The notes below the pieces were generated by a model that had not been told where the DNA came from, made no database searches, and worked only from the letters and a program-made list of their open reading frames with translations. Source: Sphingobacterium arenae (GTDB taxonomy: Bacteria > Bacteroidota > Bacteroidia > Sphingobacteriales > Sphingobacteriaceae). Taken from it: DNA of 64,000 nucleotides. The stretch covers positions 62,001 through 126,000 of the forward strand of contig NZ_JACNYK010000006.1 of the NCBI RefSeq assembly GCF_014692505.1, written 5' to 3'. Every line of letters starts with the position of its first letter. The stretch's first letter is position 1. Shown here piece after piece: positions 25,633 through 33,517 of the stretch. Made by a program: the position numbers and the translations under genes.

Positions 25633-27203
25633 TGATGAAAACAAAACTCATATTATTATTGACCGGAATGATGTGTTTCATCGTTCTGCACACATCCTGT
25701 ACGAAAGATCTGGATCAGTTTCCTTCCGTGGAGACGACATCAGAACAGGTGTATACGTCGGTAGAAGGTTACCAATCGGTTTTGGCAAAATTGTATGCTT
25801 CTTTCGCTGTGGCGGGAAACGGTCGTGGTGATGATGACCCGGATATGGCGGGTACGACGGCTTCCTGGGGGTATTTGCGGGTATACTTTAACCTACAGGA
25901 AATCCCCACAGACGAAATGATATATACCTGGACGGGAGGCGATAACCTCGTGGATATACAGTTTATGAACTGGGGGGCTTCGGATACGTGGGTGAATGCC
26001 ATGTATTACCGTATTTACTATACGATTGCGATATGTAATGAGTTCTTGCGTAATGTGACGGACGAAAAGTTGGCTGCTTTTGCAGAGGCGGACCAAGTGG
26101 CTATTCGGGAGTTTGCTGCAGAGGCACGTTTTTTACGTGCGTTGGCTTATAGCCACGCGATGGATTTATATGGGAATGTGCCTTTTGTAACGGAGCAGGA
26201 TGTGGTCGGCGCCTTTTTCCCGCCACGTATAACACGTGCAGAATTATTCAGCTACCTCGAAGGTGAACTACGTGAGATAGCGGAACTCTTGCCGGAAGGG
26301 TCTTCGCACGTGTATGGACGAGTGGGCCGGGAGGCGGCTTGGGCATTGCTCGCAAAGAACTATTTAAATGCGCAGGTATATACAGGTGAAGCGCGTTATA
26401 GCGATTGCATCGACTATTGCCAAAAAATAATAGATGCAGGGTATACGCTGCAGGAAGATTATAAGAAGCTGTTCAATGCCGATAATGACCAGCGGACAGA
26501 GGAGATTATCTTTGCTATCCAAGCCGATGTTGCCCACACAAGTACTTGGGGAGCGACGACGTATTTGGTGAACGGCCCTATTGTAGGGAGCATGAAAGCG
26601 GAAGATTATGGTGTGCTGTCAGGATGGAACAGCTTTCGGACATTACGGGAGTTTGTCGGGATTTTTAACGCAGCCGATACGCGTGGCGACTTTTGGACGG
26701 ATGGACAGACCTTGGATGTGGATGACCCTTCATCGTCTAGCCAAGGATACAGTATCGTGAAATTTACGAATCTGAAAGACGACGGGACGTTTGTAACAGA
26801 CGAAGGAATGGTGAGTACGGATTTTCCAATGATCCGTTTGGCGGATGTGTATTTAATGTATGCCGAATCGGTTGTCCGCGGTGGTGGTGGAAATCTGCAG
26901 CAGGCATTGGATTTGGTGAATCAGATCCGACACCGGGCATATGGGAGTGATGAGGGTAAAATTTCCACGGCGCAGTTGACCTTGGATTTTATTTTGGAGG
27001 AAAGAGGAAGGGAATTATTCTGGGAAGCAACCCGCCGAACAGATTTAATCCGTTTTGGCCGATTTACGGGAGGGAATTACCTGTGGCAGTGGAAAGGGGG
27101 CGTAATCGATGGCCGGGCAACGGATGCCAAGTTTAACTTGTATCCTATTCCGGTTACGGATATGGCCGCAAACCCAAATTTGGTTCAAAATACGGGATAT
27201 TAG
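25632..27203 (+). CDS. SusD/RagB glycan-binding outer-membrane lipoprotein
   Basis: The 523-residue lipoprotein has lipobox LHTSC and the usual SusD opening TKDLDQFPSVETTSEQVYTS. It contains AAEARFLRALAYSHAMDLYGNVPFV in the TPR helices and RQ-type C-terminal motifs (EERGRELFWEATRRTDLIRFGRF, then YPIPVTDMAANPNLVQNTGY). It pairs with the SusC encoded just upstream, overlapping it by one base, and would cap the barrel at the cell surface and bind galactan chains. The segment GRGDDDPDMAGT near residue 58 is acidic and could bind Ca. Nothing is missing relative to the family. Confidence 0.95.
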   Translation: MMKTKLILLLTGMMCFIVLHTSCTKDLDQFPSVETTSEQVYTSVEGYQSVLAKLYASFAVAGNGRGDDDPDMAGTTASWGYLRVYFNLQEIPTDEMIYTWTGGDNLVDIQFMNWGASDTWVNAMYYRIYYTIAICNEFLRNVTDEKLAAFAEADQVAIREFAAEARFLRALAYSHAMDLYGNVPFVTEQDVVGAFFPPRITRAELFSYLEGELREIAELLPEGSSHVYGRVGREAAWALLAKNYLNAQVYTGEARYSDCIDYCQKIIDAGYTLQEDYKKLFNADNDQRTEEIIFAIQADVAHTSTWGATTYLVNGPIVGSMKAEDYGVLSGWNSFRTLREFVGIFNAADTRGDFWTDGQTLDVDDPSSSSQGYSIVKFTNLKDDGTFVTDEGMVSTDFPMIRLADVYLMYAESVVRGGGGNLQQALDLVNQIRHRAYGSDEGKISTAQLTLDFILEERGRELFWEATRRTDLIRFGRFTGGNYLWQWKGGVIDGRATDAKFNLYPIPVTDMAANPNLVQNTGY

Positions 27204-27225
27204 CATAATGATCAATTAGAAAACC

Positions 27226-28296
27226 ATGAAACAATTATATGACTATGTGGTGGTTGGCTTCGTACTGCTGTTGCTGGCCGCCTGTGAAAAAGAGGGAGGA
27301 AAATCTACCATAACCGGTGTGGAATCGGCGACATTGACAGCTTCCAAAACGGAAGTGCTGTTGGAGGCGACGACGCCGAAAGCAGTAGCGTTACAACTGA
27401 TGTGGAATATAGACGAACCGCAAAGTACCGAAAAAATAGCTTTATCGCAAATGAAGACAGCGGTGCAATTTTCAACCAGCGCATCGTTTGCATCCGTTGA
27501 CCGATCGGTCGATGTCGTAAATGCTTCACTGAGCTATACCCATCAGCAACTGAATAGTATCGTGTTGGCCCTCGGGTTTGTGCCATTGGAACAGCAGACG
27601 ATATATGCAAGGGTGGTGTCTCGCTTAGCACCAAATGTGGAGCCGCTGTATAGTAACGTGCTGGAGTTGGCGGTGACTGCGTTTGAACCGGTGGAGGATG
27701 GCGACTACCTCTTTATGGCCAATAGCGATTTCTCTGCATTCCCGTGGAAACTTTGTGCAAGGTTGGAAGATGGTATATATGATGGTTTTGTGCAGGTAGA
27801 CCAATGGTATAATTTTTACTTAGCGAACGAAGCAAGTGCAGATGCGCAAACGATTTACGGATCTTATCCGGTGGATGGAAATCAATATGTATTGTATGCC
27901 GGCGACGATCGCTGGACCTGTTGGACCAATAACGGTGGATATCTTTATCTCCAGGCAGATGTCAATGAAATGGCTTGGAGTGAAACGATTGTTCGAAGCC
28001 TATCGGTTACGGGCGACTTCAACGCCTGGAGTGCGTCTGCTAACCCTATGGTGTACGATCAGGAGCAACAAGTTTGGACCGCAACCATTACGACGACTGC
28101 ACCGGAACAATGGGGGATGAAAATACTGATCAACGAGAGTTGGAGTTGGTTTTTTGGAGGATCGGACACAGAAGGCGTATGTAACCTCTATGCGGCAGAC
28201 GCGGATGGGTTTGCTTATGAACAGGTAGGTACCTATCGGTTAATCCTCGATTTGCGCGATCCAAAGGCATTCCGTTATCGTGTTGAACCTTTATAA
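27226..28296 (+). CDS. SusE/SusF-like surface glycan-binding lipoprotein
   Basis: The 356-residue product has lipobox LAAC (Cys20) and an N-terminal SusE-type immunoglobulin-like domain (about 25-150, with VESATLTASKTEVLLEAT). Carbohydrate-binding-like domains follow: one around 160-255, and one around 262-355 starting SVTGDFNAWSASANPM, which matches the GDFNxW pattern of starch-binding and SusE/F modules. It lies between SusD and GH53 and should help hold galactan on the cell surface. Trp- and Tyr-rich patches (WTCWTNNGGYLYL, ESWSWFFGG) are plausible sugar-stacking sites. Confidence 0.85.
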   Translation: MKQLYDYVVVGFVLLLLAACEKEGGKSTITGVESATLTASKTEVLLEATTPKAVALQLMWNIDEPQSTEKIALSQMKTAVQFSTSASFASVDRSVDVVNASLSYTHQQLNSIVLALGFVPLEQQTIYARVVSRLAPNVEPLYSNVLELAVTAFEPVEDGDYLFMANSDFSAFPWKLCARLEDGIYDGFVQVDQWYNFYLANEASADAQTIYGSYPVDGNQYVLYAGDDRWTCWTNNGGYLYLQADVNEMAWSETIVRSLSVTGDFNAWSASANPMVYDQEQQVWTATITTTAPEQWGMKILINESWSWFFGGSDTEGVCNLYAADADGFAYEQVGTYRLILDLRDPKAFRYRVEPL

Positions 28297-28308
28297 ATCT
28301 ATTGGAAT

Positions 28309-29340
28309 ATGAATGCATATATAAAAAGATTATCCTTGCTATGGATGTGTATAGGTATTTTTGGACTGGGGAGCTGTAAGGACGATCATGCGGCACCAGC
28401 GACACCAGATCAAGATAGCTTTGCGAAAGGTGCTGACATCAGTTGGATAACCGAGATGGAGGCGGCCGGGTTATCGTTCTATAACCAGGCTGGTATGGCA
28501 ACAGATGGTCTCAAACTGCTGCGGTCGTTAGGTATGAATGCCGTTCGATTACGGGTCTGGGTAGATCCAACGAACGGGTGGTGTAATAAAGAGGATGTAT
28601 TGGTTAAAGCGTATCGGGCACATCATCTGGGCATGCGTATTATGGTCGATTTCCATTATAGTGATCATTGGGCAGATCCCGGACAGCAAAATAAGCCAGC
28701 TGCCTGGGAATCTTTATCTTTGGATGAATTGAAGGCTGCCGTGGCGGAACATACGAAGGAAGTCTTGCAGTTATTGAAGGATAATGGCATGACAGCAGAG
28801 TGGGTACAGGTCGGTAACGAAACCGGAAACGGCATGTTATGGGCGGATGGAAAAGCATCGGAAAATATGGCGAATTATGCGGCGTTGAATAATGCTGGAT
28901 ATGATGCTGTAAAGGCTGTTTTTCCAGAAGCGAAAGTCATTGTGCACGTGCATAACGGCTATGATAATGGCTTGTTTCGTTGGTTGTTCGATGGCTTGAA
29001 GTCTAACGGTGGTAGATGGGATGTGATCGGCATGTCACTCTACCCGAATGCGGATAACTGGAAGGAGCTTACGCAGCAGTGTGTAGAGAATATGCAGGAT
29101 ATGATTGGGCTGTATGAGACGGAACTCATGATTTGTGAAGTAGGGATGAGCTGGGACGAAGAGGAGGCTGCGGCAGCATTTTTGACCGAGCTGATCGATA
29201 GGAGCCGGCAATTTCCAGATGGTCAGGTGCTGGGTGTTTTCTATTGGGAACCCTTGGCGTATGGTAGCTGGAATGGCTATACATTGGGCGCAATGGATGA
29301 TAGTGGTCGACCGACGAAAGCGTTGGAAGTGTTTAAGTGA
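28309..29340 (+). CDS. Arabinogalactan endo-beta-1,4-galactanase, GH53 lipoprotein
   Basis: The 343-residue product has lipobox GLGSC (Cys23) and a full GH53 barrel. FAKGADISWITEMEAAG and VRLRVWVDPTNGWCN are hallmark GH53 segments, MVDFHYSDHWADPGQQNKP follows, the acid/base Glu lies in VGNETGNGMLW (near 170) and the nucleophile in ICEVGMSW (near 277). It cuts internal beta-1,4-galactosyl bonds in pectic galactan and arabinogalactan I. As a lipoprotein next to SusC/D and a SusE-like protein it probably works at the cell surface to make importable oligosaccharides. This gene is the strongest evidence for the substrate of the locus. Confidence 0.95.
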   Translation: MNAYIKRLSLLWMCIGIFGLGSCKDDHAAPATPDQDSFAKGADISWITEMEAAGLSFYNQAGMATDGLKLLRSLGMNAVRLRVWVDPTNGWCNKEDVLVKAYRAHHLGMRIMVDFHYSDHWADPGQQNKPAAWESLSLDELKAAVAEHTKEVLQLLKDNGMTAEWVQVGNETGNGMLWADGKASENMANYAALNNAGYDAVKAVFPEAKVIVHVHNGYDNGLFRWLFDGLKSNGGRWDVIGMSLYPNADNWKELTQQCVENMQDMIGLYETELMICEVGMSWDEEEAAAAFLTELIDRSRQFPDGQVLGVFYWEPLAYGSWNGYTLGAMDDSGRPTKALEVFK

Positions 29341-29400
29341 TAGCGGTTTTCTTGTAGAGATTCGTTTGTGACTTATAATGATTTGGTAATGATAGGTTTT

Positions 29401-31851
29401 ATGATGATACGTGTTTTTTTATGTTGTTTACTCTTTTGTCCTTTTCTGCTAACTGCGCAGGAGTTGCGACAGACGTTTTTGTTGGAAAAAGATTGGCGGT
29501 TTAACCAGGGGGATGTTGATCAAGCGGCGTCAATCGCCTTCGATGATCGGGAATGGGATAAGGTAACGGTACCGCACGACTGGGCTATTTACGGCCCGTT
29601 TGACAGGGCACATGATTTGCAGGAGGTGGCCGTTACGCAAAATGGTGAAAAAGTGGCTACCGTGAAAACGGGGCGCACGGGAGGATTGCCTTATGTCGGT
29701 GTGGGTTGGTATAGAAACACGTTTGATGTGATATCTTTTGAGCGGTCGAATAAGCGCGTGGTGCTGAAGTTTGATGGCGCGATGAGTGAAGCACGTGTGT
29801 ATGTGAATGGACACGAAGTGTGTTTTTGGCCCTATGGCTATAACGCGTTTCATTGTGATGTGACGGATTTTATAAACCCGTCGGGAAAGGATAACCTCGT
29901 GGCTGTGCGGTTGGAAAACAGACCGCAATCGTCACGCTGGTATCCGGGAGCTGGTCTTTACCGGAATGTGCATGTTATCGTAACGGATAAGGTGCATGTG
30001 CCGGTGTGGGGAACTTTTGTAACGACTCCCTTTGTTTCGGATACACTGGCTTCGGTACGCGTGGCGACGAACATAGCGAACGCCGACGGTAAGGTGGTTC
30101 GGATTAGTACGGATATTATCGACGGATCGGGAAAGGTGCTGTCGTCTAAAAATAATGAACAGAAGATCAATTATGGTCAACCTTTTGTACAACATTTGGA
30201 AGTGTTAAACCCATCGCTGTGGAGTCCGGAGAATCCGGCGTTGTATAGGGCCATATCACGTGTGTTTGTGGATGACCAATTGTTGGATAGCTACGAGACG
30301 CGATTTGGTATCCGGGATATTCAGTTTGTTGCTGAAAGAGGTTTTTTCCTGAATGGCCAACATCGTAAATTCCAGGGGGTATGTAATCACCATGATTTAG
30401 GGCCTTTAGGTGCGGCAATCAACGTGTCTGCACTCCGATATCAATTGGAGCTATTGAAGGACATGGGTTGTGATGCGATTCGAACAGCGCATAATATGCC
30501 CGCTCCTGAATTGGTCGAATTGTGTGATGAATTGGGCTTTATGATGATGATCGAACCTTTTGACGAGTGGGATATCGCGAAGTGTATGAACGGCTATCAC
30601 CGGTTCTTCGAGGAGTGGGCCGAACGGGATATGGTGAATATGATTCGCCATTTCCGTAATAATCCGTCGGTCGTAATGTGGAGTATCGGCAATGAGGTGC
30701 CTACGCAATGTAGTCCGGAGGGATACAAGGTCGCGCGTTTCTTGCAGGATATTTGCCACCGGGAAGATCCGACTCGCCCGGTAACATGTGGGATGGATCA
30801 GGTAAGCTGTGTGCTTGAAAATGGTTTTGCGAGTATGCTTGATATTCCCGGATTTAATTATAGGGTACACCGTTATCAGGAGGCCTATGAAAAACTACCT
30901 CAAAATCTGCTGCTGGGAGCGGAAACCTCGTCGACGGTAAGCTCACGCGGGGTCTATAAGTTTCCGGTGGAGAAAAGAGCGGAGGCGGTGTATGATGACC
31001 ATCAGTCGTCATCGTATGATATGGAACATTGTTCTTGGTCTAATTTGCTGGATGAGGATCTAGCGATGGCAGAAGATCACGATTGGTCTCTCGGGCAGTT
31101 TGTATGGACTGGTTTTGACTATTTGGGGGAACCCTCTCCTTATGATACGGATGCTTGGCCGAACCATAGTTCGATGTTTGGCATTATTGATTTGGCAAGT
31201 ATTCCGAAGGATCGCTATTATCTTTATAGGAGTGTTTGGAATAAACGAGAGAACACTTTACATGTACTGCCCCATTGGACATGGCCGGAACGTGTGGGAG
31301 AGGTGACGCCTGTATTTGTATATACGAATTATCCCAGTGCGGAGCTATTTATCAACGGAAAGAGCCAAGGTGTGCGTGGCAAAACGGAGGAGACCGTGCA
31401 GCATCGCTACCGTTTGATGTGGTCGGATGTGGTGTATGAACCGGGCGAGCTGAAAGTGGTGGCTTATGATCAAGATGGGAAGCCTGCGGAGGAGAAGATC
31501 ATTAGGACGGCCGGTAAGCCTCATCAAATTGTGTTGGAGACACCGCATAAGATCATTGCGGCGGATGGAAAATCATTGGCCTATGTGCGTGTAATGGTGT
31601 TGGACAAGGAAGGTAACTTGTGCCCGAACGAGGATGCGCTGGTGCATTTCTCCGTAACGGGTGCGGGCCACTATCGGGCTGCTGCAAACGGTGATCCAAC
31701 TTGTCTTGATATGTTTCATGAACCGAAAATGCACCTTTTCAATGGGCAACTGACGGCAATTGTGCAGGCGGGAGAACAACGGGGGGATGTCGTGTTGGAA
31801 GCAAGGGCGAAAGGCATAAAAAGTGGGAAGATACGTGTGAAAGTACTATAA
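29401..31851 (+). CDS. GH2 beta-galactosidase, secreted
   Basis: The 816-residue product has a signal peptide ending LLTAQ and GH2 architecture: a sugar-binding sandwich (about 20-200, WYRNTFDV), an immunoglobulin-like domain, a TIM barrel (about 310-590) and C-terminal DUF4982 and Ig-like domains. The acid/base Glu lies in SIGNEVP (near 432) and the nucleophile in LLGAETSST (near 507), as in beta-galactosidases. NHHDLGPLGAAINVSALRYQ and IRTAHNMPAPELVELCDELG are strongly conserved GH2 segments. It should release galactose from imported galacto-oligosaccharides in the periplasm. ATG at 29401 gives the most normal signal peptide; ATG at 29389 and GTG at 29368 are alternatives. Confidence 0.93.
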   Translation: MMIRVFLCCLLFCPFLLTAQELRQTFLLEKDWRFNQGDVDQAASIAFDDREWDKVTVPHDWAIYGPFDRAHDLQEVAVTQNGEKVATVKTGRTGGLPYVGVGWYRNTFDVISFERSNKRVVLKFDGAMSEARVYVNGHEVCFWPYGYNAFHCDVTDFINPSGKDNLVAVRLENRPQSSRWYPGAGLYRNVHVIVTDKVHVPVWGTFVTTPFVSDTLASVRVATNIANADGKVVRISTDIIDGSGKVLSSKNNEQKINYGQPFVQHLEVLNPSLWSPENPALYRAISRVFVDDQLLDSYETRFGIRDIQFVAERGFFLNGQHRKFQGVCNHHDLGPLGAAINVSALRYQLELLKDMGCDAIRTAHNMPAPELVELCDELGFMMMIEPFDEWDIAKCMNGYHRFFEEWAERDMVNMIRHFRNNPSVVMWSIGNEVPTQCSPEGYKVARFLQDICHREDPTRPVTCGMDQVSCVLENGFASMLDIPGFNYRVHRYQEAYEKLPQNLLLGAETSSTVSSRGVYKFPVEKRAEAVYDDHQSSSYDMEHCSWSNLLDEDLAMAEDHDWSLGQFVWTGFDYLGEPSPYDTDAWPNHSSMFGIIDLASIPKDRYYLYRSVWNKRENTLHVLPHWTWPERVGEVTPVFVYTNYPSAELFINGKSQGVRGKTEETVQHRYRLMWSDVVYEPGELKVVAYDQDGKPAEEKIIRTAGKPHQIVLETPHKIIAADGKSLAYVRVMVLDKEGNLCPNEDALVHFSVTGAGHYRAAANGDPTCLDMFHEPKMHLFNGQLTAIVQAGEQRGDVVLEARAKGIKSGKIRVKVL

Positions 31852-31855
31852 CAAG

Positions 31856-31882
31856 AACGCCGCCTCAAAGGGCGGCGTTTTT
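31856..31882. terminator. Intrinsic terminator between the galactan operon and metK
   Basis: A 9-bp stem (arms 31856-31864 and 31871-31879, core CGCCGCC and GGCGGCG) with loop TCAAAG is followed by a T-run on the plus strand. It lies right after the GH2 stop and before the convergent metK end at 31903. The minus-strand tail TTCTTGTT may also serve metK. Confidence 0.9.
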
Positions 31883-31902
31883 GTTATTTATGAAGTTTTG
31901 GT

Positions 31903-33156
31903 TTATAGTCCAAACGCCTCCTTAATCTTATCCACGTAATCCAATTTCTCCCAGGTGAACAATTCTACTTCCACGGTTTTCTTCTCGCCATTAGAGCTTT
32001 CGAATGTTTTGGTTACCGTCTGAGGAGTTCTTCCCATGTGACCGTAAGCGGCAGTTTCTGAATACATGGGTTTACGTAGGTTTAAACGCGTTTCGATGCC
32101 GTAGGGTGTCATGTCGAATATTTCACCTATTTTTTGGGCAATCTTGCTATCGTTGAAGTCGACATTGCTTTTGCCATAGGTATTCACATAAATGCCCATA
32201 GGATCTTTTACACCTATAGCGTAGGATATCTGTACCAATATTTCGTCGGCAACGCCGGCTGCTACGAGGTTTTTAGCAATGTGACGGGTAGCGTATGCCG
32301 CAGAGCGGTCTACTTTAGAGGGGTCTTTTCCAGAGAATGCGCCACCTCCATGTGCACCTTTGCCACCATACGTATCCACAATAATCTTACGTCCGGTTAA
32401 ACCGGTATCGCCATGCGGCCCGCCGATCACAAATTTTCCCGTAGGATTAATGTGAAACTTGATGTTGTCGGTAAATAGTGTTTGCAATGCTGGTGTCAGT
32501 TGTGCCTTTACACGGGGGATCAGAATGTTTTTAACATCGTCGGTAATTTTCTCCCGCATTGCTGCTTCGCTAGCGAACTCATCATGCTGTGTCGAAATGA
32601 CGATCGTGTCGATGCGTTGTGGTTTATGGTCGTCGCTATATTCTAGCGTAACCTGTGACTTTGCATCTGGGCGCAGGTAGGTAATTTCCTTGTTTTCCCG
32701 GCGTAATGCTGCAAGTTCGTACAATAGCCGATGGGCTAGATCTAAAGCCAAAGGCATATAATTTTCGGTTTCGTTGCTGGCATACCCAAACATGATCCCT
32801 TGGTCGCCGGCACCTTGCTCCTGTTTTGTTTGGCGATCGACGCCTTGATTAATCTCTGCAGATTGTTCATGGATAGCCGACAATACACCACAAGAGTTTG
32901 CCTCAAACATATATTCGGACTTGGTGTACCCTATTTTCTGGATAACCGAGCGGGTAATTTTCTGCACATCTAAATAGATGTTGGATTTTACTTCGCCGGC
33001 TAAAACAACCTGTCCGGTTGTCACCAAGGTCTCGATAGCTACGCGGGCGTCTTCATCCCAGGCCAAAAAGTTATCAATCAACGCATCGGAAATCTGATCC
33101 GCTATTTTGTCAGGGTGTCCCTCCGACACCGATTCGGATGTAAATAAATAAGCCAT
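31903..33156 (-). CDS. metK: S-adenosylmethionine synthetase
   Basis: The 417-residue product is a full-length methionine adenosyltransferase. It begins MAYLFTSESVSEGHPDKIADQ, with the ATP-binding His of GHPDK and metal-binding Asp, and carries GAGDQGIMFGYA and GGGAFSGKDPSKVDRSAAYA, the two family signatures. It makes S-adenosylmethionine from methionine and ATP in the cytoplasm. It stands alone on the minus strand between the galactan and mannoside loci, so both of those are on the other side of a core gene. A candidate SAM-II riboswitch lies in its leader, consistent with feedback control by its own product. Confidence 0.98.
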   Translation of the reverse strand: MAYLFTSESVSEGHPDKIADQISDALIDNFLAWDEDARVAIETLVTTGQVVLAGEVKSNIYLDVQKITRSVIQKIGYTKSEYMFEANSCGVLSAIHEQSAEINQGVDRQTKQEQGAGDQGIMFGYASNETENYMPLALDLAHRLLYELAALRRENKEITYLRPDAKSQVTLEYSDDHKPQRIDTIVISTQHDEFASEAAMREKITDDVKNILIPRVKAQLTPALQTLFTDNIKFHINPTGKFVIGGPHGDTGLTGRKIIVDTYGGKGAHGGGAFSGKDPSKVDRSAAYATRHIAKNLVAAGVADEILVQISYAIGVKDPMGIYVNTYGKSNVDFNDSKIAQKIGEIFDMTPYGIETRLNLRKPMYSETAAYGHMGRTPQTVTKTFESSNGEKKTVEVELFTWEKLDYVDKIKEAFGL

Positions 33157-33229
33157 TACTACATATTTCTTTTGTGATTGAACGTACGGAAGGAGTTGTC
33201 TAAGTAGAAGTGGAAAAACGACTGTTATT

Positions 33230-33313
33230 CTGGTTTTAGCACTTTTTTTTACTGTGGTTGCAATCTCCTCCTGACATATCTAGTCAATATACCAGCACGC
33301 AAATCAGTCCACA
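33230..33313 (-). promoter_or_regulatory. Candidate SAM-II (SAM-alpha) riboswitch upstream of metK
   Basis: Read on the minus strand, the leader has the SAM-II order of elements. TGTGG (33313-33309) begins stem P1, then comes a TGATTTG loop, a 9-bp hairpin with two G-T pairs (arms 33295-33287 and 33279-33271), then TTGCA, then CCACA (33257-33253) closing P1. An A-rich linker leads to GCTAAAACC (33240-33232), whose GCTAA can pair with TTGC as the pseudoknot. These match the published consensus as I remember it. A TAnnTTTG box at 33332-33325 puts the transcription start near 33318, just before the aptamer. The extra hairpin is larger than in minimal examples, and no clear expression platform is visible in the 70 bases before metK. 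Confidence 0.6.
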
Positions 33314-33324
33314 TTTTTCGTGTA

Positions 33325-33332
33325 CAAAAGTA
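33325..33332 (-). promoter_or_regulatory. Candidate -7 promoter box of metK
   Basis: On the minus strand the sequence is TACTTTTG, an exact TAnnTTTG match. The predicted start about 7 bases downstream falls directly at the 5' end of the candidate riboswitch. No clear -33 TTG was found. Confidence 0.45.
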
Positions 33333-33445
33333 CAATTCTTTATTTAAATATACGCATAGAAGGCGATTTTTATGAAATGTTAAATATTTCGTTTACTTTC
33401 TATGGTAAACGACTCATTTTTTCTTCGTTTTTCTCCAAAAAATAT

Positions 33446-33476
33446 TTGCATTATTAAAACTTTACATATACATTTG
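33446..33476 (+). promoter_or_regulatory. Promoter of the GH92/GH38/sulfatase operon
   Basis: TTG at 33446-33448 and TACATTTG at 33469-33476 match the Bacteroidota -33 and -7 elements with a 20-bp spacer. The -7 box overlaps the start of the operator-like element at 33474-33504, and the GH92 start codon is at 33518. Confidence 0.65.
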
Positions 33477-33504
33477 AACATACTTTAAATGTTCATACAT
33501 TAAA
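33474..33504 (+). promoter_or_regulatory. Candidate GntR operator, copy 1
   Basis: This 31-bp element matches the one at 44919-44949 at 27 of 31 positions. It contains an inverted repeat TGAACAT (33475-33481) and ATGTTCA (33489-33495) with a 7-bp spacer, and CATAC twice 15 bp apart. It overlaps the -7 box and the transcription start, the usual position for a repressor site. The likely binder is the GntR protein encoded at 44081-44818. Confidence 0.65.
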
Positions 33505-33517
33505 AATAAGTAAAGCT

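Larger units (their letters stand above)
33157..33517. other. Divergent regulatory region between metK and the mannoside operon
   Basis: This 361-bp gap holds no gene. The left part (33157-33332) contains the metK leader, a candidate SAM-II aptamer and its promoter box on the minus strand. The right part (33446-33517) contains a plus-strand promoter and the operator-like element before the GH92 gene. Each is listed separately. Confidence 0.8.
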
